A stretch of 58,534 nucleotides of DNA, taken from positions 1 through 58,534 of the forward strand of contig NZ_JAUNOQ010000014.1 in NCBI RefSeq assembly GCF_030531065.1, given 5' to 3'. The notes below the pieces were generated by a model that saw nothing but the letters and a program-made list of their open reading frames with translations, was not told the DNA's origin and searched no databases. The DNA comes from Phascolarctobacterium sp. (lineage in GTDB: Bacteria > Bacillota > Negativicutes > Acidaminococcales > Acidaminococcaceae). The translations under genes and the position numbers were made by a program. This document shows, one piece after another, positions 17,232 through 24,959 of this stretch (within the stretch, counting starts at the first letter, position 1; the number at the start of each line of letters is the position of its first letter).

Positions 17232-18037
17232 TCTATAACACCCTTAACATCATTATATTCAACCTGCCACACGCCTAAATGCGGCGGAAAACGGTCGGGA
17301 ATAGCGTGAAAATCGCTGCCGCCGCTCACCAGCAGGCCGCGGCTATGCGCCAGCTCCAGCCAATGCCTGCGCGCCGTCTCATCGGCGCTGGGGTGATAAA
17401 CCTCCAGCCCGTCGAAGGGCACGCTGCTTAACAAGCGCTCCGGCAGCGTGCTATCTGCCAGCTCCGAAGGATGCGCCAGCACGGCAATGCCGCCAGCCGC
17501 ATGAATAAGCGCCACAGCTTCGTCCGGCAGTAGCTTGGGCTGTGGCACATAGGCCGGGCCGCCGCGCCGCAGCAAAGCGTCGAACACCTGCTGTACGGTA
17601 GCAAAATAACCCTTAGCCACCAACGCCTTAGCCACATGGGGCCGCCCCACCGCCCTGTTGCGCGGGTCGCAGGCCTCAACCGCCACATGGTAGCCCAAAG
17701 CGTCCAGCTTCGCCAGCATTTCGTACAGCCTGCGCTCGCGGGCATGACGCATCTCATCCATTTTATTCTGCAACGCCAGGCAATCGGTACGCACATGGTA
17801 GCCTAAAATATGCACCGAATCGTTCTCGTACTGTGTGCCCAGCTCCACTCCCGTCAGCACGCGCACCCTGCCGCCTAAACGCGCTGCAGCAACCTGCGCT
17901 TCGTCCGCGCCGTTCCAGGAATCATGGTCGGTAACAGCCAGCACGCTTATGCCCTGTTCCGCCGCCTCCTCCACCAGCATGGTCGGCGTATAGCGTCCGT
18001 CGGAAAAGGTGCTGTGAGTGTGCAAATCCACCAACAT
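17222..18037 (-). CDS. PHP domain phosphoesterase (RNase AM/YciV-like)
   Basis: A 271-residue metal-dependent phosphoesterase of the PHP family, related to YciV/Rnm, which trims RNA 5' ends or acts on 3',5'-bisphosphonucleotides. Metal motifs are all present: DLHTHSTFSDG near residue 4, VTDHDSWNG near 36, a GVEL strand near 62, AHPSEL near 188, and GSDFHAIP near 246. A GTG one codon earlier (18040) is possible, but the ATG overlapping the pepA stop as TGATG suggests coupled translation. The exact substrate is not determined by sequence. Confidence 0.9.
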   Translation of the reverse strand: MLVDLHTHSTFSDGRYTPTMLVEEAAEQGISVLAVTDHDSWNGADEAQVAAARLGGRVRVLTGVELGTQYENDSVHILGYHVRTDCLALQNKMDEMRHARERRLYEMLAKLDALGYHVAVEACDPRNRAVGRPHVAKALVAKGYFATVQQVFDALLRRGGPAYVPQPKLLPDEAVALIHAAGGIAVLAHPSELADSTLPERLLSSVPFDGLEVYHPSADETARRHWLELAHSRGLLVSGGSDFHAIPDRFPPHLGVWQVEYNDVKGVIEWK

Positions 18038-19521
18038 CACAGCATACCCGCCAGCTTAATCAGTGTCAGCGTACCAAAGCCGCTGCCGCCCTTAACCTTA
18101 TGCCCCGCAGTCTTTTCCGCGGTAGAGGTGCCGCCGATATCGATGTGAGCCCAGGAAATATCCTTATCTACAAATTCACCGATGAACAAGCCGCCGGTAA
18201 TACAGCCTCCGGCACGGCCTGCGCTGTTAAGCAAATCGGCCACGTCGCTTTTCAGCGCTTCCTTGCAGTCCGGCAGGCTGGGCAGCTGCCAATAGCCCTC
18301 GCCGGCATATTTACCGGCCAGCTTAATCTGCTCCGCCAAGGCGTCGTCGTTAGCGATAATACCGCCGGTTTCCTTGCCCAAGGCAATAATAACCGCTCCT
18401 GTCAGCGACGCTATGTCGATAACCCTCTTAGCCCCCAGCCGGCAGGCGTACCACACTGCGTCCGCCAAAACCATACGCCCCTCGGCGTCGGTGGAAACGA
18501 CCTCGATGGTCTTGCCATTGGCGGCGCGCACAATATCGCCGGGCCGCTGAGCGCTGCCGCTGGGCATATTTTCCGCGCAGGCCATAATACCAAGCACATT
18601 GCAGGGCAGCTTCAGCGCGGCAATAGCCTTCATAGCGCCTAAAACAGCGCCTGCGCCGCTCATATCGTCCTTCATTTCGCCCATATTATCGTCTGGCTTA
18701 ATGGAAATACCGCCGCTGTCAAAGGTGATGCCCTTGCCAACAAAGGCAGTAAAAGGAGCGTTCCCCGCTCCCTGATATTTTATAGCCACCAAATAAGGCG
18801 GATGTATGCTGCCCTGTCCTACCGCCAAAATAGCGTTCATGTTTTTGACTGCCAGCATCGTAGCGTCTAAAACCTCAACCTCCAAAGGCAGCTCCTCCGC
18901 CAGCTGCAAGGCTTCCTCCGCCAAACTCTGCGGCACCAGTAAATTACCGGGATTATTAACTAAATCGCGGGTATAGCAAACCGCTTCGGCAGCAATGCAG
19001 GCCTTAGACAATAACGCATCGGCCTCGTCCACTGCCGACACAATCTGCACAGCGCAGGGAACCGCAGGTTTAGACTCGCTTTTGAAAATATCGAAGGTGT
19101 AAGCGCCTAAATACAAGCCCTCGGCGACTGCCTCCAAATAAGGCCCGCGCTTTGGATTAAGCAAAATCGGCGCAGCCAGCACAGCCTTGCCGGCCTTGGC
19201 CTTGTGCAGCGCCCGTGCCACAGCTCCGGCAGCACGCCGGAACACGGCGGGCTTACACTCCTTGCCTGCGCCGCAGCCTGCCAACAGCACCGTCACCAAG
19301 CTATTTTCTACCGGCAGCACCAAGGTGTGCAGCGCTTCTGCCTCGCACACATCGTCATAAGCCTGCAAATAAGCATTCACAGCCTGCTCCACAGCCGCTG
19401 GCAGCTGCAAGCGCCCCAAAGCAGGCACGCACTCCTTACATAAAAAGATAACGATACTATCCGCACCTTCATAAACCGCATTGCTCACATCTGCGGCCCG
19501 GCATTGAAATCCATTAAGCAT
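18037..19521 (-). CDS. pepA: Leucyl aminopeptidase (M17)
   Basis: A 494-residue cytosolic aminopeptidase that removes N-terminal residues from peptides. The C-terminal M17 catalytic domain shows VGKGITFDSGGISIKP (active-site lysine and Asp ligand), MKDDMSGAGAVLG, and STDAEGRMVLADAV (the NTDAEGR signature with S for N). The N-terminal domain is the usual less conserved part. The open frame extends to ATG 19536, but AGGAG inside that extension lies 7 bases before ATG 19521, so I chose the latter. Followed by the PHP gene with TGATG overlap. Confidence 0.94.
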   Translation of the reverse strand: MLNGFQCRAADVSNAVYEGADSIVIFLCKECVPALGRLQLPAAVEQAVNAYLQAYDDVCEAEALHTLVLPVENSLVTVLLAGCGAGKECKPAVFRRAAGAVARALHKAKAGKAVLAAPILLNPKRGPYLEAVAEGLYLGAYTFDIFKSESKPAVPCAVQIVSAVDEADALLSKACIAAEAVCYTRDLVNNPGNLLVPQSLAEEALQLAEELPLEVEVLDATMLAVKNMNAILAVGQGSIHPPYLVAIKYQGAGNAPFTAFVGKGITFDSGGISIKPDDNMGEMKDDMSGAGAVLGAMKAIAALKLPCNVLGIMACAENMPSGSAQRPGDIVRAANGKTIEVVSTDAEGRMVLADAVWYACRLGAKRVIDIASLTGAVIIALGKETGGIIANDDALAEQIKLAGKYAGEGYWQLPSLPDCKEALKSDVADLLNSAGRAGGCITGGLFIGEFVDKDISWAHIDIGGTSTAEKTAGHKVKGGSGFGTLTLIKLAGML

Positions 19522-19548
19522 TATTGTTCTCCTCATTAAATATATAAA

Positions 19549-20841
19549 TTATCTGAACTCCACAGCAGTACGCAAATCCATCAGGAAGCTGTCGCCCGTA
19601 CTACGCTGCAAACTCAAATCGCTGACAACAACCTTCATAGCCACATGGCGCTGTCCGCCGCTGAAATAAGAGCCTAACGAATGAATAACGTAGGGTACGC
19701 CGTTAATCTGCCCCAAATATAGAACAACATGCCCGTCCATGTACAGCGCCGCGCCCGGCCGCAGACCGTTAATAGCCACAGTCTTCTGCTTATCGTCCAA
19801 AGCCTCCAGCAGCTTCTTCGTACCTGCGCCTTCCTCCTGCTCATCCGCATTGCGCGGCAGGTAAATACCTACGGTGCGGTATGCGTTGAACACCAGCGAG
19901 GAACAATCCACACTGTTTTTCAGCCCACCCCAGCCATAGGGCATATCATAAAACGCAAAGGCGGCGCGCAGAATATTATTAGAAGTATACGGCAAATAGC
20001 CCTTATGCACACCGACGGACTTGGGCAGCAGCAGACGCTGCTTCTGCAGCAGGCCGGTTTTGCTGCGCACAGGCGCTTCCACCGTATAAGTATCGCTTTG
20101 CTCGCTGACCAGCGGCAGCCTTGCGCCCTGCTGGTAAATCACCTGCTCGCCCGAAGTTTTCAGTGAAACATTAGCGGCCGTCACTACCAAAAAATCCTCC
20201 GGCTCGGCATATTGCTGCCACGTTTTTTTATCGGTAAAGGCAATATTAAAGGTGCTTATCCAGCCGCTGTAATTAACGCTCTGCACATAGTAAAAATACT
20301 TGTTGGCGCTTTGGTGCAGCACCAAAAGCGGTTCGCCCGGGTCCAGAGAGGTTTCCTGCAGCGCGTCAAAATTACGCTCCGCCGCATAATAGAAAAGCCC
20401 CTCGCCCGTCGGCAGATTACGCAGCGAGCTGCGGCGTACCGTCACAGCATAACGCGGCGTAACAGTCGCCGGAACAGCGCCTACGTTAGTCTGCTTGCGC
20501 AGAATATTTTTATAGTTTTCGCTGACCTTATTGCCATGCAGATACAGGTCGTCCTCCAGCACCAAATAGTCCATAATTCTGGTTTTGAGGGAATCGCCGC
20601 TGACTGTCGCCGGATAGTGTAAAAGGTCAGGCACGCTGCGGGAAGCAGCGCGAACCTTGGCGTTGAAGGACTGTACGCCCTTAGCGTCCAGAATCAGCTT
20701 ATCTCCTTCTTTATTCTGCGCCGTCCAATAATCGGCCTCCACCAGCTTAGGGTATTGCGTGATACCTGCGGCGTCGCCTGCCAGCGGCATGCTCACTGCA
20801 CAGAAAGCCAGCAGCAGGGTACAAAGTAATTTATAAAGCAA
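19549..20841 (-). CDS. Secreted SH3 / NlpC-P60 (C40) peptidase
   Basis: A 430-residue exported cell-wall hydrolase. A signal peptide lies at residues 1-25 (LLCTLLLAFCAVSMPLAGDAAG). SH3-like modules occupy roughly residues 120-280 (YAVTVRRSSLRNLPTGEG; SVNYSGWISTFNI; LKTSGEQVIYQQGARLPL). The C-terminal NlpC/P60 domain has the catalytic cysteine near 311 (NSVDCSSLVFNAYR) and histidine near 370 (DGHVVLYLG). Such enzymes cut gamma-D-Glu-diamino-acid bonds in peptidoglycan stem peptides. The layout resembles SH3b1-SH3b2-NlpC/P60 proteins. The start is TTG at 20841 with GGAGG 7 bases upstream; the ATG seen there is out of frame. Confidence 0.9.
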   Translation of the reverse strand: MLYKLLCTLLLAFCAVSMPLAGDAAGITQYPKLVEADYWTAQNKEGDKLILDAKGVQSFNAKVRAASRSVPDLLHYPATVSGDSLKTRIMDYLVLEDDLYLHGNKVSENYKNILRKQTNVGAVPATVTPRYAVTVRRSSLRNLPTGEGLFYYAAERNFDALQETSLDPGEPLLVLHQSANKYFYYVQSVNYSGWISTFNIAFTDKKTWQQYAEPEDFLVVTAANVSLKTSGEQVIYQQGARLPLVSEQSDTYTVEAPVRSKTGLLQKQRLLLPKSVGVHKGYLPYTSNNILRAAFAFYDMPYGWGGLKNSVDCSSLVFNAYRTVGIYLPRNADEQEEGAGTKKLLEALDDKQKTVAINGLRPGAALYMDGHVVLYLGQINGVPYVIHSLGSYFSGGQRHVAMKVVVSDLSLQRSTGDSFLMDLRTAVEFR

Positions 20842-20977
20842 AACGCATCCTCCTTTGCGAGAACTGTAATATTATATAATTCTTGTTCACCAGAAAAAAT
20901 CCTGCTGCCCTTTAATAAAAAAGCTTTCTTAAATAATTTAAAAACTGCTAAACATATTTTCCGGCAAGAGCTTATAC

Positions 20978-21004
20978 AAAAAGGCTGCCACGTCTGCGAC
21001 AGCC
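20978..21004 (-). terminator. Terminator downstream of the GNAT (Eis-like) gene
   Basis: On the minus strand a short stem GGCTG/CAGCC (21000-21004 and 20983-20987) followed by TTTTT, 10 bases after the acetyltransferase stop codon. Confidence 0.65.
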
Positions 21005-21013
21005 CTGAAGCGT

Positions 21014-22198
21014 TTAAAAATATTCGTTATTGTAAGTGCGGCATTTCGGAAGCAGCTTATCCAACAGCGTCAGCTTTTCCGAAACAGCCGCTTTCAGCCG
21101 CCCCGCTTCCCACAGCTCGGCAGCGCTGAAGGCCCCCATATACAGCTGGGTAAAAGCTCCCATATCCATGGTAACTTCCTCTGCGTCCAGCGTGCTGACC
21201 GCTTCCAACGAACCGGGAGCCGTTTTCAGCTTCAGCAAATGATTATTGCGGTCGATCAGCTTATCCGTCAGCAGCAGCACTACGCTATCCTCCGGCAAAT
21301 CCTGCGGCGCAACCAGCTTAGCCAAAGCGGTACGCGCGTCAATGCAGCGAGCCATCATAAAGGGCTGTACGCTGCCGGTCAATGCCTGATCCTTAAAGCC
21401 CAGATAGGTTTTATCCCAGGCTTCCGCCAACCAGTACAGCTCCTTCGCCGAGCTTTGGTGCATAGCCGCATAGCCCAGCAAGCGCTTCCGCACGGCAAAA
21501 TCCTCTGCCAGAAGCTCGATGATAGTAAAGCGTTCCTCCGCCACCTTGTACAGCATATAGCCCACGGCCTGCTGCTGGCGATAAACTACAGCGCACTGCA
21601 CCTGTTCCAGGCCATGCACCGTCAGCAGCTTATGCCACTGAAAGTCCGTGCGCACGGGCACGCCGTTCCAGCCAGCCGTTAAGCGGGCGTATAACGGCGC
21701 TAAAATATCCTGCCGCAGCGTCTCCCGTTCTACCTGCAGTCCGTCGTCGCCCATAGCGGCGCTCAGAGCATTTAGCGGCATTTGGTAAGCGTGACGGTAA
21801 TAGCAGTAGCTGAACTCGTAGGGCAGATAAATACCGGCGAAAATCGGCATCAGGGTAACAAAGGAAAAATTTTGCGAGCGTAGCACCTCAAAGGCCGTTT
21901 GCAGCAAAGGCCCGAAAGCATGCTGCCCCCTGGCCTCCGGAGCAGTAGCCACGCCCACCAAATAAGGCGTCAGCTCCTCCCTGCCGCGCAGGCGCAGCAT
22001 ATATGGATTGATATGCACCATGGAGCGCAGCCGTTCACCATCGCCGACCTTATCAAAGGCGCCGATAACCATATTATTTTTGCCGCAGTATTCTGCAAAA
22101 TAATATTGAAAAAAAGGGTCGTCCTTTTTCTCAAAGCAATAATCCCACAGATCGCGCACCTGCTGCATGCGGTCTTCGTTGACAACACGATAGATCAT
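21014..22198 (-). CDS. Eis-like GNAT N-acetyltransferase
   Basis: A 394-residue protein of the Eis / enhanced-intracellular-survival type. The first GNAT domain contains the acetyl-CoA pyrophosphate loop GVATAPEARGQHAFGPLL near residues 82-99, a second degenerate GNAT region follows, and the C-terminal 100 residues resemble the SCP2-like fold of this family (MDMGAFTQLYMGAFSAAELWEAG). Members acetylate amines on aminoglycosides, polyamines or proteins; the substrate here is unknown. GAGGTG lies 4 bases before the ATG and the gene follows the DUF2156 gene by 8 bases, so the two form an operon from the promoter at 23246-23274. Confidence 0.88.
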   Translation of the reverse strand: MIYRVVNEDRMQQVRDLWDYCFEKKDDPFFQYYFAEYCGKNNMVIGAFDKVGDGERLRSMVHINPYMLRLRGREELTPYLVGVATAPEARGQHAFGPLLQTAFEVLRSQNFSFVTLMPIFAGIYLPYEFSYCYYRHAYQMPLNALSAAMGDDGLQVERETLRQDILAPLYARLTAGWNGVPVRTDFQWHKLLTVHGLEQVQCAVVYRQQQAVGYMLYKVAEERFTIIELLAEDFAVRKRLLGYAAMHQSSAKELYWLAEAWDKTYLGFKDQALTGSVQPFMMARCIDARTALAKLVAPQDLPEDSVVLLLTDKLIDRNNHLLKLKTAPGSLEAVSTLDAEEVTMDMGAFTQLYMGAFSAAELWEAGRLKAAVSEKLTLLDKLLPKCRTYNNEYF

Positions 22199-22206
22199 GA
22201 TCCACC

Positions 22207-23091
22207 TCAGTCGAAAATGACGTTATACTTCTTAACCATAAATTCAGGATGCAGCGCTTCCTTCGCGGTACGCAGCCCCGGATGCCCCATATCCTCTTCC
22301 CTGTTCAGATAGGTGACGTCGCCCCAGGCATGAGCGGCAAATTCCTTAGCTATGGCGGTGTACAGGCCGCGCACCTCATGGCTGGCCTTTTCTACATGCA
22401 GCACCGCCGTATCGTCGTTAATTTTTTTGCCGAAGCTAAAGGCCTGAATTTTGCCGTCAAAGCGAATAGCCCCACCCCGCAGCTCCAGCTGCTCAAAGCT
22501 CAAAAACGCCTCCTGAATAGCGTACTTTTCGCATTGCAGCGAGGGGTCCTCGGCCATATGTTCATCGCACCAGCGCTCGCCAAAATTAAGGCATTCCATC
22601 ATATTTTCAAAGGTAATGGGCTCGTAGGTAAAATCGGGATGCGCTTTCACAAAGGCGTTATAATGGTTTTTCTGCCCGTGCAGCTTGCGGCCCGACAGCG
22701 TCGCCAGCTTTTCGCGCAGATACACATAATCCCAATTATCGCGATCCTCGATAAATTCCAAGCCGGGCATTACCCTTTCAAAGCGTTCCTTCGTAAATTC
22801 ATAAATGCCGTGCATCTCAAAGGGCTTGCCCTGATGCTCATCCTTGAGCTCATCCATGAGCTTGGGCAAATCCTCATCGCGCCCGCCAAAGGGTTGAATA
22901 TAAAAATCTACATTATTGCGTTTAACCTTCAACAGTAAAAAATCATGAGCCACGCACCAATAAATATGATAGCAGTCGCGCCAAACAAATAAATTGGAAA
23001 AGGCGCATTCGCTGCCGCGCTGATGCGTCTTGGATATATAGCTTTCAAACAAAGGCTTCTGCGCCAATGTTACTTCCTTAAATTCTAAAAT
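22207..23091 (-). CDS. DUF2156 protein (phosphatidylglycerol lysyltransferase C-terminal-like)
   Basis: A protein of about 294 residues of the DUF2156 family, whose fold is a double GNAT as in the soluble half of MprF. Visible family features are SECAFSNLFVWRDCY, the central GRKLHGQKNHYNAF motif and the C-terminal MGHPGLRTAKEALHPEFMVKKYN. No membrane helices. The start is uncertain. A conventional TTG lies at 23067 (AAGGA 7 bases upstream), but in frame 24 bases earlier an ATT codon (23091) lies 8 bases after GGGAGG and adds LEFKEVT, which resembles the usual family N-terminus, so I extend the gene to it. Operon with the Eis-like gene. Probably acyl or aminoacyl transfer; substrate unknown. 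Confidence 0.82.
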   Translation of the reverse strand: MLEFKEVTLAQKPLFESYISKTHQRGSECAFSNLFVWRDCYHIYWCVAHDFLLLKVKRNNVDFYIQPFGGRDEDLPKLMDELKDEHQGKPFEMHGIYEFTKERFERVMPGLEFIEDRDNWDYVYLREKLATLSGRKLHGQKNHYNAFVKAHPDFTYEPITFENMMECLNFGERWCDEHMAEDPSLQCEKYAIQEAFLSFEQLELRGGAIRFDGKIQAFSFGKKINDDTAVLHVEKASHEVRGLYTAIAKEFAAHAWGDVTYLNREEDMGHPGLRTAKEALHPEFMVKKYNVIFD

Positions 23092-23245
23092 TTTCTAAAC
23101 CTCCCTGTTGCTAATAACGGATATCATTGATGCCACGTCTACCGCGGCTCTGCCATCGCCTACGGCTTGTCAATCGCCGGGCGTCAGGCATATGTTCTGC
23201 TAAGCGCTGCGTTCGCCTTCAATTCTGCAATCACTAAGCATTCAC

Positions 23246-23274
23246 ATTATATCATACTTTAAAGCCCAAAACAA
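23246..23274 (-). promoter_or_regulatory. Sigma-A promoter for the DUF2156-GNAT operon, with a long leader
   Basis: On the minus strand TTGTTT (23269-23274), a 17-base spacer and TATAAT (23246-23251), with TGA giving an extended -10. The implied leader to the start at 23091 is about 145 bases, GC-rich and self-complementary (GCCT...AGGC and GGC...GCC pairs). Confidence 0.72.
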
Positions 23275-23303
23275 AAGCCGTTACAATTTTAACAATCTCG
23301 TCA

Positions 23304-23338
23304 CAAAAGAAGTGCGCCTACTTCCATAGACGCACTTC
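23304..23338 (-). terminator. Rho-independent terminator after the class IV aminotransferase operon
   Basis: On the minus strand stem GAAGTGCG (23331-23338) and CGCACTTC (23310-23317), then TTTTG. It ends the transcript carrying the aminotransferase homologue and the membrane protein. Confidence 0.8.
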
Positions 23339-23356
23339 AACCGCTCTTTTGTTAAA

Positions 23357-23863
23357 CTATATTTTGCTGCGAAGCAGCGGCAGCAGCCGTTCTGCCAGCA
23401 GCACGCCGCCTATACCGGTAAGCAGCTGGGGCACGCTCATAGCGAACAAAACGGCTTTGCGCACGGCGGGATTCTCCAGCTGTAAAAAGTTCAAAACTAT
23501 CCAGGCAAGGCACAGCATAACCGCCGCTTTGCAGCCGGAGGCAAGAAAAGGCGCCAGCCAGCGCCGCCGCCCCAGGCAAGACAGAGCCAGCACAAAAACG
23601 CTGTTGCCCAGCCAAACCACAGGAATCAAAAGCGGCAGCGCCAACTGTCCCTGCGCATAAGCCGTAAGCGGCAGCAGTAGTCCCAGCAGCAGCGCCGCAG
23701 TTTTGCCGTTCAGCCGCAGCGTTACCGTAAGCATCATATGCACCAGGGCGCCGATAATAAATGTCGATAGCAGTAAAGGCAAAGGCAGCACAAGCCGCAG
23801 GGATTGCAGCACCAAAGCCAGGGCCAGCAGCAGCGCGCCCCTTACCATCGCAGAGCCGCGCAT
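23357..23863 (-). CDS. Small multi-spanning membrane protein
   Basis: A 168-residue very hydrophobic protein that I do not recognise. About five membrane helices are visible (LLLALALVLQSLRLVLPLP; FIIGALVHMMLTV; TAALLLGLLLPLTAYA; LLIPVVWLGNSVFVLAL; ending LLTGIGGVLLAERLLPLL). Size and layout resemble small membrane subunits such as ECF-transporter S components, but no ligand motif is visible, so this is only a suggestion. Its start overlaps the stop of the upstream class IV aminotransferase homologue as TAATG, so the two are translationally coupled. An overlapping longer frame here lacks a ribosome site and membrane pattern and was not preferred. Confidence 0.7.
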   Translation of the reverse strand: MRGSAMVRGALLLALALVLQSLRLVLPLPLLLSTFIIGALVHMMLTVTLRLNGKTAALLLGLLLPLTAYAQGQLALPLLIPVVWLGNSVFVLALSCLGRRRWLAPFLASGCKAAVMLCLAWIVLNFLQLENPAVRKAVLFAMSVPQLLTGIGGVLLAERLLPLLRSKI

Positions 23864-24738
23864 TATTCAGCAGGGCATTCCTTGCCCACAAATTCCTCAT
23901 AGGCAACCTGTAATTTTTGCGCCAGCTCGCCCGGCTTGCCGTCGGCTACAAAGCCGCGGTCAATCTTAGTCACAGGCATAAATTCGCAGCGCGGGCCGCA
24001 CAGGAACGCCTCGTCCGCCTTCAAAGCGAACTCCTTATCAAAGGCGCGCTCGATGATCTGCACGTCCATATCCAGAGCCAGACGCTCTTTAAGCAGGCGG
24101 CGGGTAATATTTTTATGAATGAAATTATTTTCCGGATGCGTCCACAGAATGCCGTCCTTATAAATAAAGAAGCTGGCCTCCGTGCCCTCGGTAATTTTGC
24201 CGTCGCGCACAAAAAGAGCTTCAAAAGCGTTGCTGATAACTGCCTTCTGCTTAGCCAGAACCTCCGGCAGACGGTTCAGAGTATTTACGTCGCAGCGGGC
24301 CCAGCGCTCGTCCTTTTCCGTAATAACATTAACGCCCTTGGCGCGTTTAGCGGCCAGCAATTGTCTGTCCACCGGCACGGCGAACATGGTCAGATGCGGA
24401 ATGCTCTGCTCCGGATAGGCCAGGCCGTAAGGCGCGCTGCCGCGAGTAATCTGCGTATAAACCTCACACTCCTTAAGCCCGGTGGCCTGCAGCAGGCTTT
24501 CGTGGAATTCCACAAGCTCCTCGATCATATACACGCCGGGAATCTTCATAGCGATAACCGAATCAAAAAGATTATTCATGTGGGGCAGCAAAGCAAAACA
24601 GCGCCCGTTATAAACCGGCACCAGCTCGAAAACGCCGTCGCCAAAATTATGGCCGCGGTCCGTAACGTCGATATAGGCTTCTGCCTCCGGCATAATCTCA
24701 CCGTCCACCAATACTAATTTTTCCTGATTTTCACTCAT
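23863..24738 (-). CDS. Class IV aminotransferase homologue lacking the PLP lysine
   Basis: A 291-residue protein with the fold-type IV aminotransferase layout, closest to D-amino-acid aminotransferase. It shows IDVTDRGHNFGDGVFELVPVYNG at the N-terminus, TQITRGSAP in the middle, RDGKITEGTEASFF near residue 175, and the C-terminal EFMPVTKIDR. The catalytic PLP-binding lysine of the family lies in a motif D-I-K-S-L-N; here the motif reads CDVNTLNRLP, with Asn at residue 152 (codon AAT at 24283-24285). Without that lysine a normal Schiff-base enzyme is not expected. The neighbouring VLAKQKA block, a family landmark, confirms the alignment. The gene is otherwise intact, has its own promoter and is coupled to a membrane protein gene. 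A binding role or altered chemistry is possible. Confidence 0.88.
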   Translation of the reverse strand: MSENQEKLVLVDGEIMPEAEAYIDVTDRGHNFGDGVFELVPVYNGRCFALLPHMNNLFDSVIAMKIPGVYMIEELVEFHESLLQATGLKECEVYTQITRGSAPYGLAYPEQSIPHLTMFAVPVDRQLLAAKRAKGVNVITEKDERWARCDVNTLNRLPEVLAKQKAVISNAFEALFVRDGKITEGTEASFFIYKDGILWTHPENNFIHKNITRRLLKERLALDMDVQIIERAFDKEFALKADEAFLCGPRCEFMPVTKIDRGFVADGKPGELAQKLQVAYEEFVGKECPAE

Positions 24739-24814
24739 CTTAATTCCTCCATTTGCCGTATCTTGTATTGTTCATTATTTTTTTACTTTTTTATGCGTGC
24801 CAACCCTACAAAAT

Positions 24815-24842
24815 ATTGTATAATAATAAAGTAAGGTGACAA
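24815..24842 (-). promoter_or_regulatory. Sigma-A promoter for the class IV aminotransferase homologue, inside an inverted repeat
   Basis: On the minus strand TTGTCA (24837-24842), a 16-base spacer and TACAAT (24815-24820). The inverted repeat GTATAATAA (24818-24826) / TTATTATAC (24848-24856) overlaps the -10 and flanks the -35, so a repressor site is possible. Confidence 0.65.
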
Positions 24843-24959
24843 TATTGTTATTATACACCATATCAATGCCTTTTGGCAAAATTTGTCGCAAAGAAGCCAC
24901 AGCAAATTACTGCGGCTGTTTTTATTTGCTCACGAAAAAAACACGTAAAGGAGAATGCT

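Noticed and set aside
23352-23906. 184-codon minus-strand frame overlapping the small membrane protein
   Set aside because: No ribosome site and no membrane or domain pattern; the chosen frame is coupled by TAATG to the class IV aminotransferase homologue.
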